Shown here: positions 16,928 to 26,280 of the stretch, one piece after another
Layout: each line of letters opens with the position of its first letter
How positions within the stretch are numbered: position 1 is the stretch's first letter
Assembly: GCA_023151115.1 (NCBI GenBank)
Contig: JAKLJP010000006.1
Location: 124,001-188,000 of the forward strand
DNA length: 64,000 bases
From: Anaerolineae bacterium
GTDB taxonomy: Bacteria > Chloroflexota > Anaerolineae > 4572-78 > J111
Reading direction: 5' to 3'
Program-made: the position numbers and the translations under genes
Notes under the pieces: model-generated
Databases searched by the model: none
What the model saw: the letters and a program-made list of their open reading frames with translations, nothing else
What the model was told of the DNA's origin: nothing

Positions 16928-17826
16928 ATTGGCTTAAACCGAAACAAAAACAAGATCAAAGTAGTAATGCCGGTACCTCTTCAAAAGAAGAACAGGCCGC
17001 TTTGTCAGCCGCCACGATAGTTTATGGTTCTTTGCCGGCCATTAAATTGCGCTCACCCTTACCCAAGGAAGTACCTTTTGTTACTCAAGCCACTTTTGAG
17101 GCCCCAGAGCTGGGGTATTGGTATCATCCTGTACTGCTGGGTACCAGCACTGTGGAAACTCTGGCTACCAGCCCTGTCTGCCTGCGTCAAGCTATTCAAA
17201 TTATTGAAAAACTGGAAAAGGATGATTATGTGCAATATCTGTTGGCTTACTATCAGGCCGGCCTGGAACGTTTTGGCGAAGCCTGGCGTTATGCCGACAT
17301 TGTTACCGTACTTTTGGCCGCCGCTCGCTTGATTCGGCCCACCAGTTATCTGGAAATAGGCGTGCGTCGAGGGCGCAGTATGGCTATGGTGGCCTCCACC
17401 TGTCCAGAGTGCGAGATTGTTGGCTTTGATATTTGGCGAGAAAATTACGCCAGTATGGCCAATCCCGGCCCTGAATTTGTCCAAAGTGAAATCAAAAAAG
17501 TGGGCTATCGCGGGCGTTTAGAGTTGATTAGTGGCAATAGCCACGAAACAGTACCCCGTTATTTTAAGGAGCATCCTGATGCTTTCTTTGATCTGATCAC
17601 CGTTGATGGCGACCACTCCGCCAAAGGGGCAGAACAAGATCTGCGGGATGTTATGCCCAGAGTAAAAATTGGAGGAATGTTGGTTTTTGATGATATTAGC
17701 CATCCAACCCAGCCTCATTTACTAGAAGTCTGGCAGCGGGTGGTGGGAGCTAATCGTCAATGGATCACCTGGGAATTTTGTGAGTTAGGCTACGGGGTAG
17801 GCATAGCGATTCGTAAAGAGGTTTGA
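16924..17826 (+). CDS. class I SAM-dependent methyltransferase
   Basis: 300 residues. Motif I YLEIGVRRGRSMAMVA (about 139-154), an acidic loop VGFDIWREN (about 163-171) and ITVDGDHSAKGAEQDL followed by GGMLVFDDISHP place it in the Methyltransf_24 group, like the C-terminal domain of the gene at 12091. Residues 1-40 are low complexity (Lys/Gln/Ser). It overlaps the acyltransferase gene by four bases, so the two are translationally coupled. It probably decorates the glycan, but the acceptor is unknown. Confidence 0.82.
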   Translation: MNWLKPKQKQDQSSNAGTSSKEEQAALSAATIVYGSLPAIKLRSPLPKEVPFVTQATFEAPELGYWYHPVLLGTSTVETLATSPVCLRQAIQIIEKLEKDDYVQYLLAYYQAGLERFGEAWRYADIVTVLLAAARLIRPTSYLEIGVRRGRSMAMVASTCPECEIVGFDIWRENYASMANPGPEFVQSEIKKVGYRGRLELISGNSHETVPRYFKEHPDAFFDLITVDGDHSAKGAEQDLRDVMPRVKIGGMLVFDDISHPTQPHLLEVWQRVVGANRQWITWEFCELGYGVGIAIRKEV

Positions 17827-17857
17827 TGGGCCTCATCCTGCTTAAATCGAGTATCCC

Positions 17858-18769
17858 ATGCGTGTCTTAGTTACAGGTGTAGCGGGATTTCTGGGGCGCT
17901 ACATTGCCCGAAGTTTTGCCGAGCAAGGCTATGAAGTGGTGGGGATTGACTCCTCGTCGCCCGAAAACGCTCCTCTGGCTAATTTATCGAGCTATTACCC
18001 TTTAAGACTTCCTGATTCTTATCTGGGGGAGATCCTTAAACAACATCAGATTCAGCTATGTATTCACAGCGCCGGGCGAGCATCGGTTAATTTTTCTGTG
18101 GATAACCCGGCGTCAGATTTTTCTGCGGGACCCTTGCTTACCTTTGACATATTGAATACCTTGAGAGTGAGCGCCCCTGAATGTCGCTTTATTTTTCTCT
18201 CAAGCGCGGCTATTTATGGCAATCCGACTACTCGGCCCATTCGCGAAGATCACCCTATTGCCCCTCTTTCCCCCTATGGTTTTCATAAGTTACAAAGCGA
18301 GCTGATCTGCCAGGAGTTTAACAAAGTTTATGGGATGCGCACCGCCAGCCTGCGCATTTTCTCTGCTTATGGGCCGGGTCTGCGGCGACAGGTGATTTGG
18401 GATATCTGTCAAAAAGCGCTCACCAAACATGTAGTTACATTACAAGGTACCGGTCAAGAAAGTCGTGATTTTATCCATGCTACAGACATTGCTAAAGCTG
18501 TAACTGTGGTAGCTAAATTTACCCCTATGGAAGGTGAGGTATATAATGTGGCGAGTGGTCGAGAAACCACTATTGCCGAATTAGCCAATATGATCCTGGC
18601 AGCTTTAGGACTAAATCTTACCCCTCAATTCGATGGGGTGGTTCCACCGGGTACGCCGTTAAATTGGCAAGCCAACATTACCAGGTTAGAAGCCTATGGC
18701 TTCACCCCCACTATACCCTTGGAAGACGGCCTAAAAACCTTCGTGGAATGGTGTAAAAGAGAGTTATGA
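17858..18769 (+). CDS. NAD-dependent epimerase/dehydratase
   Basis: 303 residues, extended SDR fold. Nucleotide-binding GVAGFLGRYIA at 7-17, VGIDSS at the acidic loop, FLSSAAIYGN near 109-118 and the catalytic YGFHK near 137-141. The exact substrate cannot be told; UDP- or GDP-sugar epimerisation is likely, given neighbours that are sugar methyl- and glycosyltransferases. Its stop overlaps the next start (ATGA). Confidence 0.82.
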   Translation: MRVLVTGVAGFLGRYIARSFAEQGYEVVGIDSSSPENAPLANLSSYYPLRLPDSYLGEILKQHQIQLCIHSAGRASVNFSVDNPASDFSAGPLLTFDILNTLRVSAPECRFIFLSSAAIYGNPTTRPIREDHPIAPLSPYGFHKLQSELICQEFNKVYGMRTASLRIFSAYGPGLRRQVIWDICQKALTKHVVTLQGTGQESRDFIHATDIAKAVTVVAKFTPMEGEVYNVASGRETTIAELANMILAALGLNLTPQFDGVVPPGTPLNWQANITRLEAYGFTPTIPLEDGLKTFVEWCKREL

Positions 18770-19983
18770 AGAAAATCAGTATCGGATTTAATAACCTGGT
18801 TAACCCAGAATGGACGGCGGGGGGCAACTATTTAAAGAACCTTTTTATCGCTTTAAGGTCTTTGCCTGACTCTGAACAGCCTGAAATTGTTTTGCTAAAC
18901 CAAAAATCCTCCAAAAGCTACGATATGCTGGCCCCCTACGTTGATCGAGTCCTCGACCCCAAATTGGTCAGAGCGGCCGGATTTTTACACAAAAAGTTCG
19001 ATCTGATTCGAAAAAGTTTGGGGGTTCAAAAAAAAGCAGAGCACCCTTATTCTCTATTTTTGCGCCAGAATCGGGTTGACTGCCTGTTTTTAAAAGGTAT
19101 TATTGGCCCTGGATTTAATGTACCGGTTATATCATGGATTGCAGATTTTCAGTGTCTACATCTGCCCGAGATGTTCTCACCGGACGAAATCAAGCAACGT
19201 TGTAGCATTTACAGCCGGGTGACTGATTATGCCGATAGTGTTGTTTTAAGCAGTAAAAGCGCCTGGCAGGACCTTGAGCGTTTCGACCCAACCTCTATGG
19301 AGAAAGCAAGGATACTTTCTTTTGTCGCTCATGTACCCAAAGATATTTATGATACTGACCCAACTTGGGTGTGTGAGTATTATCATCTTCCCCGGCGTTT
19401 CTTTTATTTACCTAACCAATTCTTCAAACATAAGAACCATCTGGCCGTACTTGAAGCCTTGACGCTTGTTAAGTCCCAATATCCTGAAATTACTGTGGTC
19501 TGTACAGGTCTCACGGCAGATTTCCGTAATCCGCTTTTCTTTGAACAATTTCAGGAAATGGTTGCTGAAAGAGGCCTGACAAATCAATTTATCCATTTAG
19601 GGGTGGTGCCGCAGGAACATGTCTACCAGCTTATGCGCCAGGCCCAGGCGGTTTTGCAACCCTCACTCTTTGAAGGCTGGAGTACCAGTATTGAAGAAGC
19701 CAAATCGCTGGGTAAAGGGATGATTGTCTCAAGTCTACCCGTACATTGTGAACAGAATCCACCTGGCTCAATCTTTTTTAACCCTGATAAATCTGAGGAA
19801 CTGGCCGCCTGCCTGGTTAAGTTCTTTCAAGAAAAGGCCCCTGGCCCAGATTATGAGCTGGAAGCGCAAGCGCAAAGGGAACTATTACCCCGCACCCAAA
19901 AATTTGGGCAGATTTTTATGGATATTGTTAAATCCGCTCATTCAAATGGCTCCCAGCGGGGTCTTTTTCGACGGCTTTATTAA
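18766..19983 (+). CDS. GT4-type glycosyltransferase
   Basis: 405 residues. Residues 215-350 form the GT-B C-terminal domain of glycosyltransferase family 4: PNQFFKHKNHLAVLEAL, FIHLGVVPQEHVYQLMRQAQAVLQPSLFEGWSTSIEEAKSLGKGMIVS. The last segment carries the usual ExxxxxxxE donor-binding element (E in FEGWS, then EEAKSLG). It is translationally coupled to the epimerase and most likely builds the repeat unit. Confidence 0.87.
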   Translation: MKKISIGFNNLVNPEWTAGGNYLKNLFIALRSLPDSEQPEIVLLNQKSSKSYDMLAPYVDRVLDPKLVRAAGFLHKKFDLIRKSLGVQKKAEHPYSLFLRQNRVDCLFLKGIIGPGFNVPVISWIADFQCLHLPEMFSPDEIKQRCSIYSRVTDYADSVVLSSKSAWQDLERFDPTSMEKARILSFVAHVPKDIYDTDPTWVCEYYHLPRRFFYLPNQFFKHKNHLAVLEALTLVKSQYPEITVVCTGLTADFRNPLFFEQFQEMVAERGLTNQFIHLGVVPQEHVYQLMRQAQAVLQPSLFEGWSTSIEEAKSLGKGMIVSSLPVHCEQNPPGSIFFNPDKSEELAACLVKFFQEKAPGPDYELEAQAQRELLPRTQKFGQIFMDIVKSAHSNGSQRGLFRRLY

Positions 19984-20048
19984 GGATACCGCGAAATCGA
20001 ATGGCCCAAAGATAGATAAGAAAATGCGGGGCTAGCCAGGGTATAAGT

Positions 20049-21125
20049 ATGTCATTACAAGCTGATCCGATCATAATTTATACAATGGGTAAGGTTGGCT
20101 CAATCTCCATATATGAAGCTTTAACAGCCCTAAAACTTGATCGGCCTATTTATCACACCCACAATCTGACCGAAGATGATATTGCCAAACTACAAGAAGC
20201 AGTTAACAACGGGTTAGATGTAGCTCGGCTTTCACAAAAGATAGAAGAAATCAAACAGCTTCGCCAATTGGTGTGTGCCAGAGACGGCCAACGATGTAAG
20301 GTTATAACTCTGGTGAGAGATCCAATTGGCTGGGCTATATCCGCTCTTTTTCAAAGTATTGAGAGAAAATTTCCAGATTTAAACCTTGAAGACGATCTTT
20401 CTATAAACCTGGGAAAGGTGCAACAGATTTTTGAAAATAGGCAAGAAGACCTCTATACATTAGCATCAACCTGGTTTGATACAAAAATCAAAAATGTGTT
20501 TGGCATTGATGTCTTTTCTACCGACGATTTTCCCAAAGCAAAAGGCTATAACATTTACCAGGGAGAACACGCAGATCTATTATTAATTAGACTCGAGAGC
20601 CTTAATAGCTGTTACTATAATGCCCTTAAAGAATTCTTAAACATTGACATACCTGATTTGCCGTATAGGAACACGGCCAGTGATAAAACCTACCAATCGC
20701 TCTACCACACATTTTTAAAATCTGTAAATTTATCTCCAGGTTTTGTTGAGAGGATGTGCGCAATCCAGTATGTCCAATATTTTTATAGTCAAGAAGAAAT
20801 TGAGTGGTTCAAGTTAAAATGGGGGCATCCGAAAATTCGTGAAGAAATCGAGCACATCAGAGCCGAGATAGAGCAATTATATAAATTCAAAATAGAGTAT
20901 TGGAAAGTCCAGGCGGAACATTGGAAAACAGAAGCCCAAGCTGCTAAAGCCAGGGCGGAACATTGGAAAACAGAAGCCCAAGCTGCTAAAGCCAGGGCGG
21001 AACATTGGAAAACAGAAGCTAAACTTGGTACTATTAGCCGGATTAAGCGACAAATTCGGCGGCGTATCGCTAATGTTTTGGGGCTAAATACATATGTCTC
21101 AACTGAGCAAAATTCCCGAGATTAA
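20049..21125 (+). CDS. sulfotransferase-like capsular polysaccharide protein with coiled-coil tail
   Basis: 358 residues. It opens with IIIYTMGKVGSISIYEAL (8-25), a P-loop variant of sulfotransferase-like capsular polysaccharide synthesis proteins. ITLVRDPIGWAISALFQ near 91-107 matches the 3'-phosphate (PAPS) motif. From about residue 275 the protein is a long charged helix with exact 14-residue repeats (EHWKTEAQAAKARA) at 289-324. The sulfotransferase role is likely but the substrate is unknown. The tail may tether it to other locus proteins (inference). Confidence 0.7.
   Translation: MSLQADPIIIYTMGKVGSISIYEALTALKLDRPIYHTHNLTEDDIAKLQEAVNNGLDVARLSQKIEEIKQLRQLVCARDGQRCKVITLVRDPIGWAISALFQSIERKFPDLNLEDDLSINLGKVQQIFENRQEDLYTLASTWFDTKIKNVFGIDVFSTDDFPKAKGYNIYQGEHADLLLIRLESLNSCYYNALKEFLNIDIPDLPYRNTASDKTYQSLYHTFLKSVNLSPGFVERMCAIQYVQYFYSQEEIEWFKLKWGHPKIREEIEHIRAEIEQLYKFKIEYWKVQAEHWKTEAQAAKARAEHWKTEAQAAKARAEHWKTEAKLGTISRIKRQIRRRIANVLGLNTYVSTEQNSRD
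20913..21020 (+). repeat. 42-bp exact tandem repeat, 2.6 copies, in coding sequence
   Basis: Copies begin at 20913, 20955 and 20997 and are identical over their shared length. They encode the 14-residue unit EHWKTEAQAAKARA in the tail of the sulfotransferase-like protein. Exact identity suggests recent expansion or ongoing length change. Confidence 0.9.
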
Positions 21126-21136
21126 CAAAAAATAAC

Positions 21137-22372
21137 ATGGTAAAACAAAAGCCCCGCGTTTGTTTTGGGCTAACGCTTTATAACAACGCCAAATACCTGC
21201 CCGAAGCCCTTGAGTCTTTACTGAATCAAACTTATAGTGATTTCTTACTTATTGCAGTAGATGACTGTTCCAGTGACGGAACTGAAGAAATCATGCGGCA
21301 GTATGCCGCCAGGGATAAGCGAATTCGTTACTTTCGAAACGAAACCAGAACGGGGATGATTGCCACCTGGCGGACAGCTTTTTACAAGGCTTATGAATTT
21401 CGCCCTGATTATTTTGCCTGGGCCAGCGATCATGACCGCTGGCATGCCGATTGGCTCAAGTACCATGTTCATACGCTGAACAAATATACCGAAGTGGTAT
21501 TAGCTTATCCCCAAACCGTTCCCATTTCAGCGGATGGTACCCGTTTACCCCTGGAACAGCCCGAACCTACCGATACCTACGGTTTATCGAAGTTGGATCA
21601 CCTGTATCAAGTTTGCCGACACGCACGGGGGTTTGGGAATATGATTTATGGGTTATTCAGAGTTGAGCCACTGCTGAAGGCGGGTGTCTTCCGCTATCTT
21701 ACCTTGCCTGACAGATTGGCCATTATAGAGATAAGTGCTTATGGTCCTATAAAACATATCTCCCAAGAGTTATGGTATCGGCGTTATTTTGATGTTCCCA
21801 GTTATATAGATACGCTGGACGCTCAGGGAGGACGATTGTTTGGGCCGTCTCCTGTGCCTTTCCACGCCCAGTTTCCGTTTATTGCCCATACCGTGAGTCT
21901 GGCGCTTTCGCTGAGTCTGTGGCCGCCGGATAAAGACTATTCGAACTTCTCAACCGGGCTGCTCATGGCCCTGCTCTACTGGGAAGCTCACAAAGAAAAG
22001 TATATCCAGAAAGAACTGGACCGGCTGCGGGAAATACTGGCAGAAAAACCAGGCCAGGCTGTAAATTGGTCTCAATTACCCCAGAATGTACAGCGTGAGG
22101 CCATTTATACCGCCACTCGTGAAATTGGCGTTGTCACTCAATCACTTTTGGAGCAGCACAATATTGCCCTGGGTCACTTTTCTGAGGTTCATAATATCTT
22201 GACTCTGGCGACAATGCTGTTTCATTATTCAAATGCCTTGGGACTTGACGACATCACCAGGCAAGCCAGGGTTAAACAGAAATGGCCATCGCCGACTAAC
22301 TCCAGTCTTTTGGTTCGCGCCCGACGCAGATTACGGTTGGCTTTTTCCAAACTTATATCTCATTACAGCTAA
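21137..22372 (+). CDS. GT2-family glycosyltransferase
   Basis: 411 residues. A GT-A fold with the family 2 start VCFGLTLYNNAKYLPEALESLLNQTYSDFLLIAVDDCSSDGTEEI (8-52) and an acidic metal/nucleotide site SDHD near 98-101, in place of the usual DxD. The C-terminal 200 residues match nothing I recognise. It would transfer one sugar to the growing glycan. It follows the coiled-coil sulfotransferase-like gene by 11 bases. Confidence 0.87.
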   Translation: MVKQKPRVCFGLTLYNNAKYLPEALESLLNQTYSDFLLIAVDDCSSDGTEEIMRQYAARDKRIRYFRNETRTGMIATWRTAFYKAYEFRPDYFAWASDHDRWHADWLKYHVHTLNKYTEVVLAYPQTVPISADGTRLPLEQPEPTDTYGLSKLDHLYQVCRHARGFGNMIYGLFRVEPLLKAGVFRYLTLPDRLAIIEISAYGPIKHISQELWYRRYFDVPSYIDTLDAQGGRLFGPSPVPFHAQFPFIAHTVSLALSLSLWPPDKDYSNFSTGLLMALLYWEAHKEKYIQKELDRLREILAEKPGQAVNWSQLPQNVQREAIYTATREIGVVTQSLLEQHNIALGHFSEVHNILTLATMLFHYSNALGLDDITRQARVKQKWPSPTNSSLLVRARRRLRLAFSKLISHYS

Positions 22373-22383
22373 TGGATATACCC

Positions 22384-22464
22384 AGTAGATCCAAATTTCT
22401 GGACGGCATCCCTATGCCGCAAAGGCATGGGATGCCTTTGCTACGGTCAAAATTTGGATCTACT
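22384..22464. repeat. 81-bp inverted-repeat element upstream of neuB-like gene
   Basis: Outer arms AGTAGATCCAAATTT (22384-22398) and its exact complement (22450-22464), plus an inner pair GGCATCCCTATGCC / GGCATGGGATGCC with one bulged base. It starts 11 bases after the GT2 stop. It is MITE-like or a strong RNA hairpin without a T-run. Confidence 0.75.
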
Positions 22465-22534
22465 GATACTCTTAATTTTCCATTGGTCATGCAAAAACCT
22501 GCCAGCCTCAAAAACTTTAAAAGCAAGGTGACTT

Positions 22535-23599
22535 ATGAAACGAGAATTAATCATTGAAAATAAAGTAGTTGACGACAACAGCGATTGCTATGTCATCGCT
22601 GAAATTGGTCACAACCACCAGGGCGATCTCGAAAAAGCTAAAGAGATGTTTCGGGTGGCCAAGGAGTGCGGGGCCGATGCCGTCAAACTCCAAAAACGAG
22701 ACAATCGCAGCCTGTATACCAAGGCCGGTTATAACCGGCCTTATGATAACCGCAACAGTTTCGGCGCCACTTATGGCGAACACCGCGAGGCGCTGGAGTT
22801 TGGCCGCGACGAATACATCGAGTTGAGGCGGTATGCGCGAGAATTGGACATTACCATGTTTGCCACCGCCTGGGATTTTGCCAGCGCCGACTTCCTGGCC
22901 GAACTGGAAATGCCGGTCTTCAAAATTGCCTCCGGCGACTTAAAGAGCATCCCCTTGCTCACCTATATCGCCCAATTTCAAAAGCCCATCATCCTCAGCA
23001 CCGGCGGCGGCTCCATGGAGGATGTACTGCGCGCTTATGAGGCGATTATGCCCATCAATCCGCAATTAGCCATTTTACAATGCACAGCAGGCTATCCTTG
23101 CGAATTTGAGGAACTCAACCTGCGGGTTATTACGACTTTTCGTGAACGTTTCCCGCAGAATGTCATCGGCTTTTCATCCCATGATAACGGCATTGCCATG
23201 GCCGTAGCCGCTTACGTATTGGGCGCGCGTATTGTCGAAAAGCACTTTACCCTCAATCATACCTGGAAAGGGACAGATCACCCCTTTTCTCTGGAACCTA
23301 TTGGTTTACGTAAAATGGTGCGCGATCTGAGGCGAACCCGAGTTGCTTTTGGCGATGGTATTAAACGAACTTATACCAGCGAACGCGACCCGATTCTCAA
23401 AATGGGCAAAAAATTGGTAGCAGCCCGCGCTTTGCCGGCTGGACATGCCTTGCGCCGGGAAGATATCGCCCTCAAATCACCCGGCGATGGCCTGCCGCCC
23501 TACGAGTTGAGCAAAATCGTGGGCCGGACTCTTATTCGAGACCTGGACGAAGACGATAATATCACCTTTGAGGTTCTTAATGGCGCTTACACCGGCTGA
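22535..23599 (+). CDS. neuB: NeuB-type ulosonic acid synthase
   Basis: 354 residues. A TIM-barrel synthase that condenses phosphoenolpyruvate with an aldose to make a 3-deoxy-ulosonic (sialic-like) acid. Visible motifs: CYVIAEIGHNHQGD (18-31), DAVKLQKRD (49-57), VFKIASGDL (about 130-138), ILQCTAGYPC (about 179-188), IGFSSHDNG (about 209-217), IVEKHFTL (about 233-240). A SAF antifreeze-like domain closes it (MGKKLVAARALPAGHALRREDIALKSPG). AAGGTGA precedes the ATG. The family is sure. Whether the product is a sialic acid is not, because the usual precursor genes are missing nearby. Confidence 0.9.
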   Translation: MKRELIIENKVVDDNSDCYVIAEIGHNHQGDLEKAKEMFRVAKECGADAVKLQKRDNRSLYTKAGYNRPYDNRNSFGATYGEHREALEFGRDEYIELRRYARELDITMFATAWDFASADFLAELEMPVFKIASGDLKSIPLLTYIAQFQKPIILSTGGGSMEDVLRAYEAIMPINPQLAILQCTAGYPCEFEELNLRVITTFRERFPQNVIGFSSHDNGIAMAVAAYVLGARIVEKHFTLNHTWKGTDHPFSLEPIGLRKMVRDLRRTRVAFGDGIKRTYTSERDPILKMGKKLVAARALPAGHALRREDIALKSPGDGLPPYELSKIVGRTLIRDLDEDDNITFEVLNGAYTG

Positions 23600-24101
23600 G
23601 ACAATCCCGGCCGGTCTGGCTGAGGCCATACGAAACATTCGCCTGGTAGCCTTCGACTTTGACGGCGTTTTTACCGATAACGCTGTTTGGGTAGCCGAAG
23701 ATGGGCAGGAATGGGTGCGCTGCTGGCGCGGCGATGGTCTTGGCCTGCGTAAATTGGAGCAGGCCGGCATCAATACCGTCATCATTTCTACCGAAACCAA
23801 CCCGGTAGTTTCAGCCCGCAGCCGCAAGCTGCAAATTCGCTGCATCCAGGGCTGCGCCGATAAACGGGCTGCTTTAGAAAGCTTAATGCTGGAATTGGCG
23901 CTTTCCCCGGCGCAAGTCGCCTTTGTCGGCAACGACATCAACGATTTGCCCTGCCTGACCTGGGTAGGGCTGCCTATTGTTGTTCAGGATGCTCACCCCA
24001 GCGTCCTGCCCTACGCTCGCTACCGCACCCAAACGCCGGGCGGCTATGGGGCGGTGCGAGAAATCTGCGACCTTTTTGAACAGGTGCTTGAGACAAGTTA
24101 A
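23580..24101 (+). CDS. KdsC/YrbI-type HAD phosphatase
   Basis: 173 residues from the ATG at 23580, which overlaps the end of neuB by 20 bases (GAGG 7 bases upstream). C0-type HAD phosphatase with nucleophile motif VAFDFDGVFTDN (about 28-39), IISTETN (motif II), KRAAL and the acidic motif VGNDINDL (about 122-129). The family removes phosphate from Kdo 8-phosphate or from N-acylneuraminate 9-phosphate. Tight coupling to NeuB implies that NeuB here uses a phosphorylated acceptor and makes a phosphorylated ulosonate. Confidence 0.88.
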   Translation: MALTPAETIPAGLAEAIRNIRLVAFDFDGVFTDNAVWVAEDGQEWVRCWRGDGLGLRKLEQAGINTVIISTETNPVVSARSRKLQIRCIQGCADKRAALESLMLELALSPAQVAFVGNDINDLPCLTWVGLPIVVQDAHPSVLPYARYRTQTPGGYGAVREICDLFEQVLETS

Positions 24102-24104
24102 GCT

Positions 24105-24923
24105 ATGGCTCAAAATTTATTCGATGTTGCCGATAAAATCGTTGTTGTCACCGGCGGCCTGGGACAACTGGGCCGCCAATTCAGCCTGGCCCTGGCCGAG
24201 CGCGGGGCCAGGGTGGCCATTATTGACTCCAGGGTCAACGACCAACTTGTGGCCGAGCGACTGGGCGAATGGGCTAATCAGGAACGCATGTTGTGTCTCG
24301 AAGCGGATATTACGGATAAGGCCTCGCTAGAAACAGCCCTGCGGCAAATCAATGCCGCCTGGGGCGTCCCTCATGCCTTAATTAACAACGCCGCCCTGGA
24401 CTCCCCCCCTAACGCGCCGGCGGAAGAAAACGGCCCCTTTGAAAACTACCCCGAAAGCTCCTGGGACAAGGTTATGCAGGTCAACGCCAAGGGGACTTTT
24501 TTGTGCTGCCAGGTGTTTGGCGGCCAAATGGCCGAGGCCAAACGCGGCTCGATTATCAATATTTGTTCCATTTATGGCCTGGTTTCGCCCGACCAGCGCA
24601 TCTATGAATATCGCCGGGCGGCCGGCGCACCTTTTTTCAAGCCGGTGGCTTACTCCGCCTCCAAGTCTGCCCTGCTCAATCTGACCCGCTACCTGGCCAC
24701 TTATTGGGCCGGCCAAAATGTAAGGGTCAACACCGTTACCTTTGCCGGCGTCTTCAACCACCAGGATGAAACTTTCCTGGCGGGCTACTGCGCCAAAGTC
24801 CCCCTCGGTCGTATGGCCCGTGAGGATGAGTATAACGGCGCTATTATTTTCTTGATTTCTGAGGCTTCATCTTATATGACCGGCTCCAACCTGGTGATTG
24901 ATGGCGGCTGGACGGCCTGGTGA
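24105..24923 (+). CDS. short-chain dehydrogenase/reductase
   Basis: 272 residues, classical SDR. Coenzyme loop GGLGQLGRQFSLALA (13-27), acidic VAIIDS, NNAALDSPP, the catalytic Ser in INICSIYG, and YSASK (about 184-188). C-terminal SYMTGSNLVIDGGW is typical of the FabG-like group. It lies 3 bases after the phosphatase and probably oxidises or reduces a hydroxyl of the sugar precursor. Its substrate is unknown. Confidence 0.85.
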   Translation: MAQNLFDVADKIVVVTGGLGQLGRQFSLALAERGARVAIIDSRVNDQLVAERLGEWANQERMLCLEADITDKASLETALRQINAAWGVPHALINNAALDSPPNAPAEENGPFENYPESSWDKVMQVNAKGTFLCCQVFGGQMAEAKRGSIINICSIYGLVSPDQRIYEYRRAAGAPFFKPVAYSASKSALLNLTRYLATYWAGQNVRVNTVTFAGVFNHQDETFLAGYCAKVPLGRMAREDEYNGAIIFLISEASSYMTGSNLVIDGGWTAW

Positions 24924-25293
24924 GTAATAACTTCCTGGACTTTTGGCAGTCTTAAAGAGAGAGATTTTTGGTATTTGCATCGTCACTGTTCTTATTTTTA
25001 TGCTTACCGCTCACACTGATAGGATACTTTTCCCTTAGATCAACAAGTCTGCGAAATTTGTTTTTATTAGTGATGAGATTGACTTCTATTTTATAAGACT
25101 CCACAGGAGCCTGCATTTAACGAAGAAAACAGCATGTCGGGGCAATTACACAGCGGGGATAATAGATGGAGAGGACGCCCCGATGCAAGTCAGGATTGAC
25201 CCCGGTTCAGTTTCCGGGGAATATTTGTTAAAATCGCTGGAAGTTCGAGCGGTAAAGAAATAATTGTAAATATAGGTTAAAATTGCACAAACT
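24924..25293. other. 370-bp AT-rich gap with hairpins; no gene seen
   Basis: No convincing ORF. It holds a 12-bp sequence GATCAACAAGTC (25038-25049) that is repeated directly at 26281-26292, on the far side of the SGNH gene. It also holds an inverted pair GCATGTCGGGGC (25132-25143) / GCCCCGATGC (25177-25186) and a hairpin CCCCGG (25200-25205) / CCGGGG (25214-25219). The composition matches the AT-rich SGNH gene, not the GC-richer flanking operon. Confidence 0.6.
25038..25049. repeat. 12-bp direct repeat, left copy (possible insertion boundary)
   Basis: GATCAACAAGTC, matched exactly at 26281-26292. The two copies bracket the second SGNH hydrolase gene. Confidence 0.6.
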
Positions 25294-26265
25294 ATGGCAA
25301 AAACAATATATTTATACATCATCGCTATTCTAGCACTTGCTGCCGGCGTGCTCGTGGGAATTGTTCTACAAGAGTCCTATGCCGTTGGTACTGTCTTCAA
25401 GAAATTCAATGATAGACAGGCAGACAATACCAAGCCCGATGAGATAATGGATGAAAGCAAACTACGATTGGCTCAAGCTAAGAAAGCCGCCCAGATCAAT
25501 CGGGATGAATACAAGCGGGTTGTTCATTTCTATGGCGACAGCATTGCACGGGGATGGGGCTTTGGTGCTTTTGAGTACGAAAACCGTTTAAATCGTATCG
25601 AAGATATCGCACAAATGTTGCTAAACGATCACGGCATTAACGAGCATGAATTGTTCTTTCGTTTCGCATGGTCACAAGATACAAAGCACATGCTGCAAGA
25701 ATTGAATTCTGGCATGATAAAAGATGGTGACATAATTGTTTTTGAAGATGCTGGCCCCCATGAAGATGATATAAATAAACGCCGAGAAAGATACCAGTCA
25801 ATCAAAAACACTGTAAGAGAAAGCAAAAAAGATGTTACGCTTGTGTTAACTACTATGTTTGATTATTGGCCTACACCCCCATACTACAATTCGGAATATG
25901 ATGCTTTGATTGGTGACTCTGGTATGACAATGAATCAGGTTGTCTTTGAAGCAGCAGCAGACGGATATCCACTCGTGTTAGACTGGAATAAACAAATGGA
26001 TCAGGCTGTAGAGTCGCTCAGATTATACGGAATTAGCCCTATGCACAGAGATAGTGTTCATCCGAATATCTTTGGGAACTTCTTGTTGGCAACTTCACTG
26101 TTAAAGGGTATTGGTATACCAATTTCAAATTATAAAAGTGTGCGAGAAGAATTTCTAAATTTACCTCCAACTTATTATACTCAACTCGGATGGGCAAGAC
26201 CGATAAATCAAGCAAAACTTGAGGATGTTTTAAAAATCTTATTCAAGATAGGCACCTCTGCTTGA
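25294..26265 (+). CDS. membrane-anchored SGNH/GDSL-type hydrolase, copy 2
   Basis: 323 residues and a clear paralogue of the 8530-9537 product. N-terminal anchor about 4-24 (IYLYIIAILALAAGVLVGIVLQ), block I HFYGDSIARGWGFG near 83-96, and the C-terminal DSVHPNIFGN that supplies the Asp/His pair. Codon use is AT-rich, while the genes on both sides (SDR and aldehyde dehydrogenase) are GC-rich, so it looks inserted into the ulosonate operon. It probably deacylates or acylates the same polysaccharide at the outer face of the membrane (inference). Confidence 0.8.
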   Translation: MAKTIYLYIIAILALAAGVLVGIVLQESYAVGTVFKKFNDRQADNTKPDEIMDESKLRLAQAKKAAQINRDEYKRVVHFYGDSIARGWGFGAFEYENRLNRIEDIAQMLLNDHGINEHELFFRFAWSQDTKHMLQELNSGMIKDGDIIVFEDAGPHEDDINKRRERYQSIKNTVRESKKDVTLVLTTMFDYWPTPPYYNSEYDALIGDSGMTMNQVVFEAAADGYPLVLDWNKQMDQAVESLRLYGISPMHRDSVHPNIFGNFLLATSLLKGIGIPISNYKSVREEFLNLPPTYYTQLGWARPINQAKLEDVLKILFKIGTSA

Positions 26266-26280
26266 AGGATTAAGTTAGCG

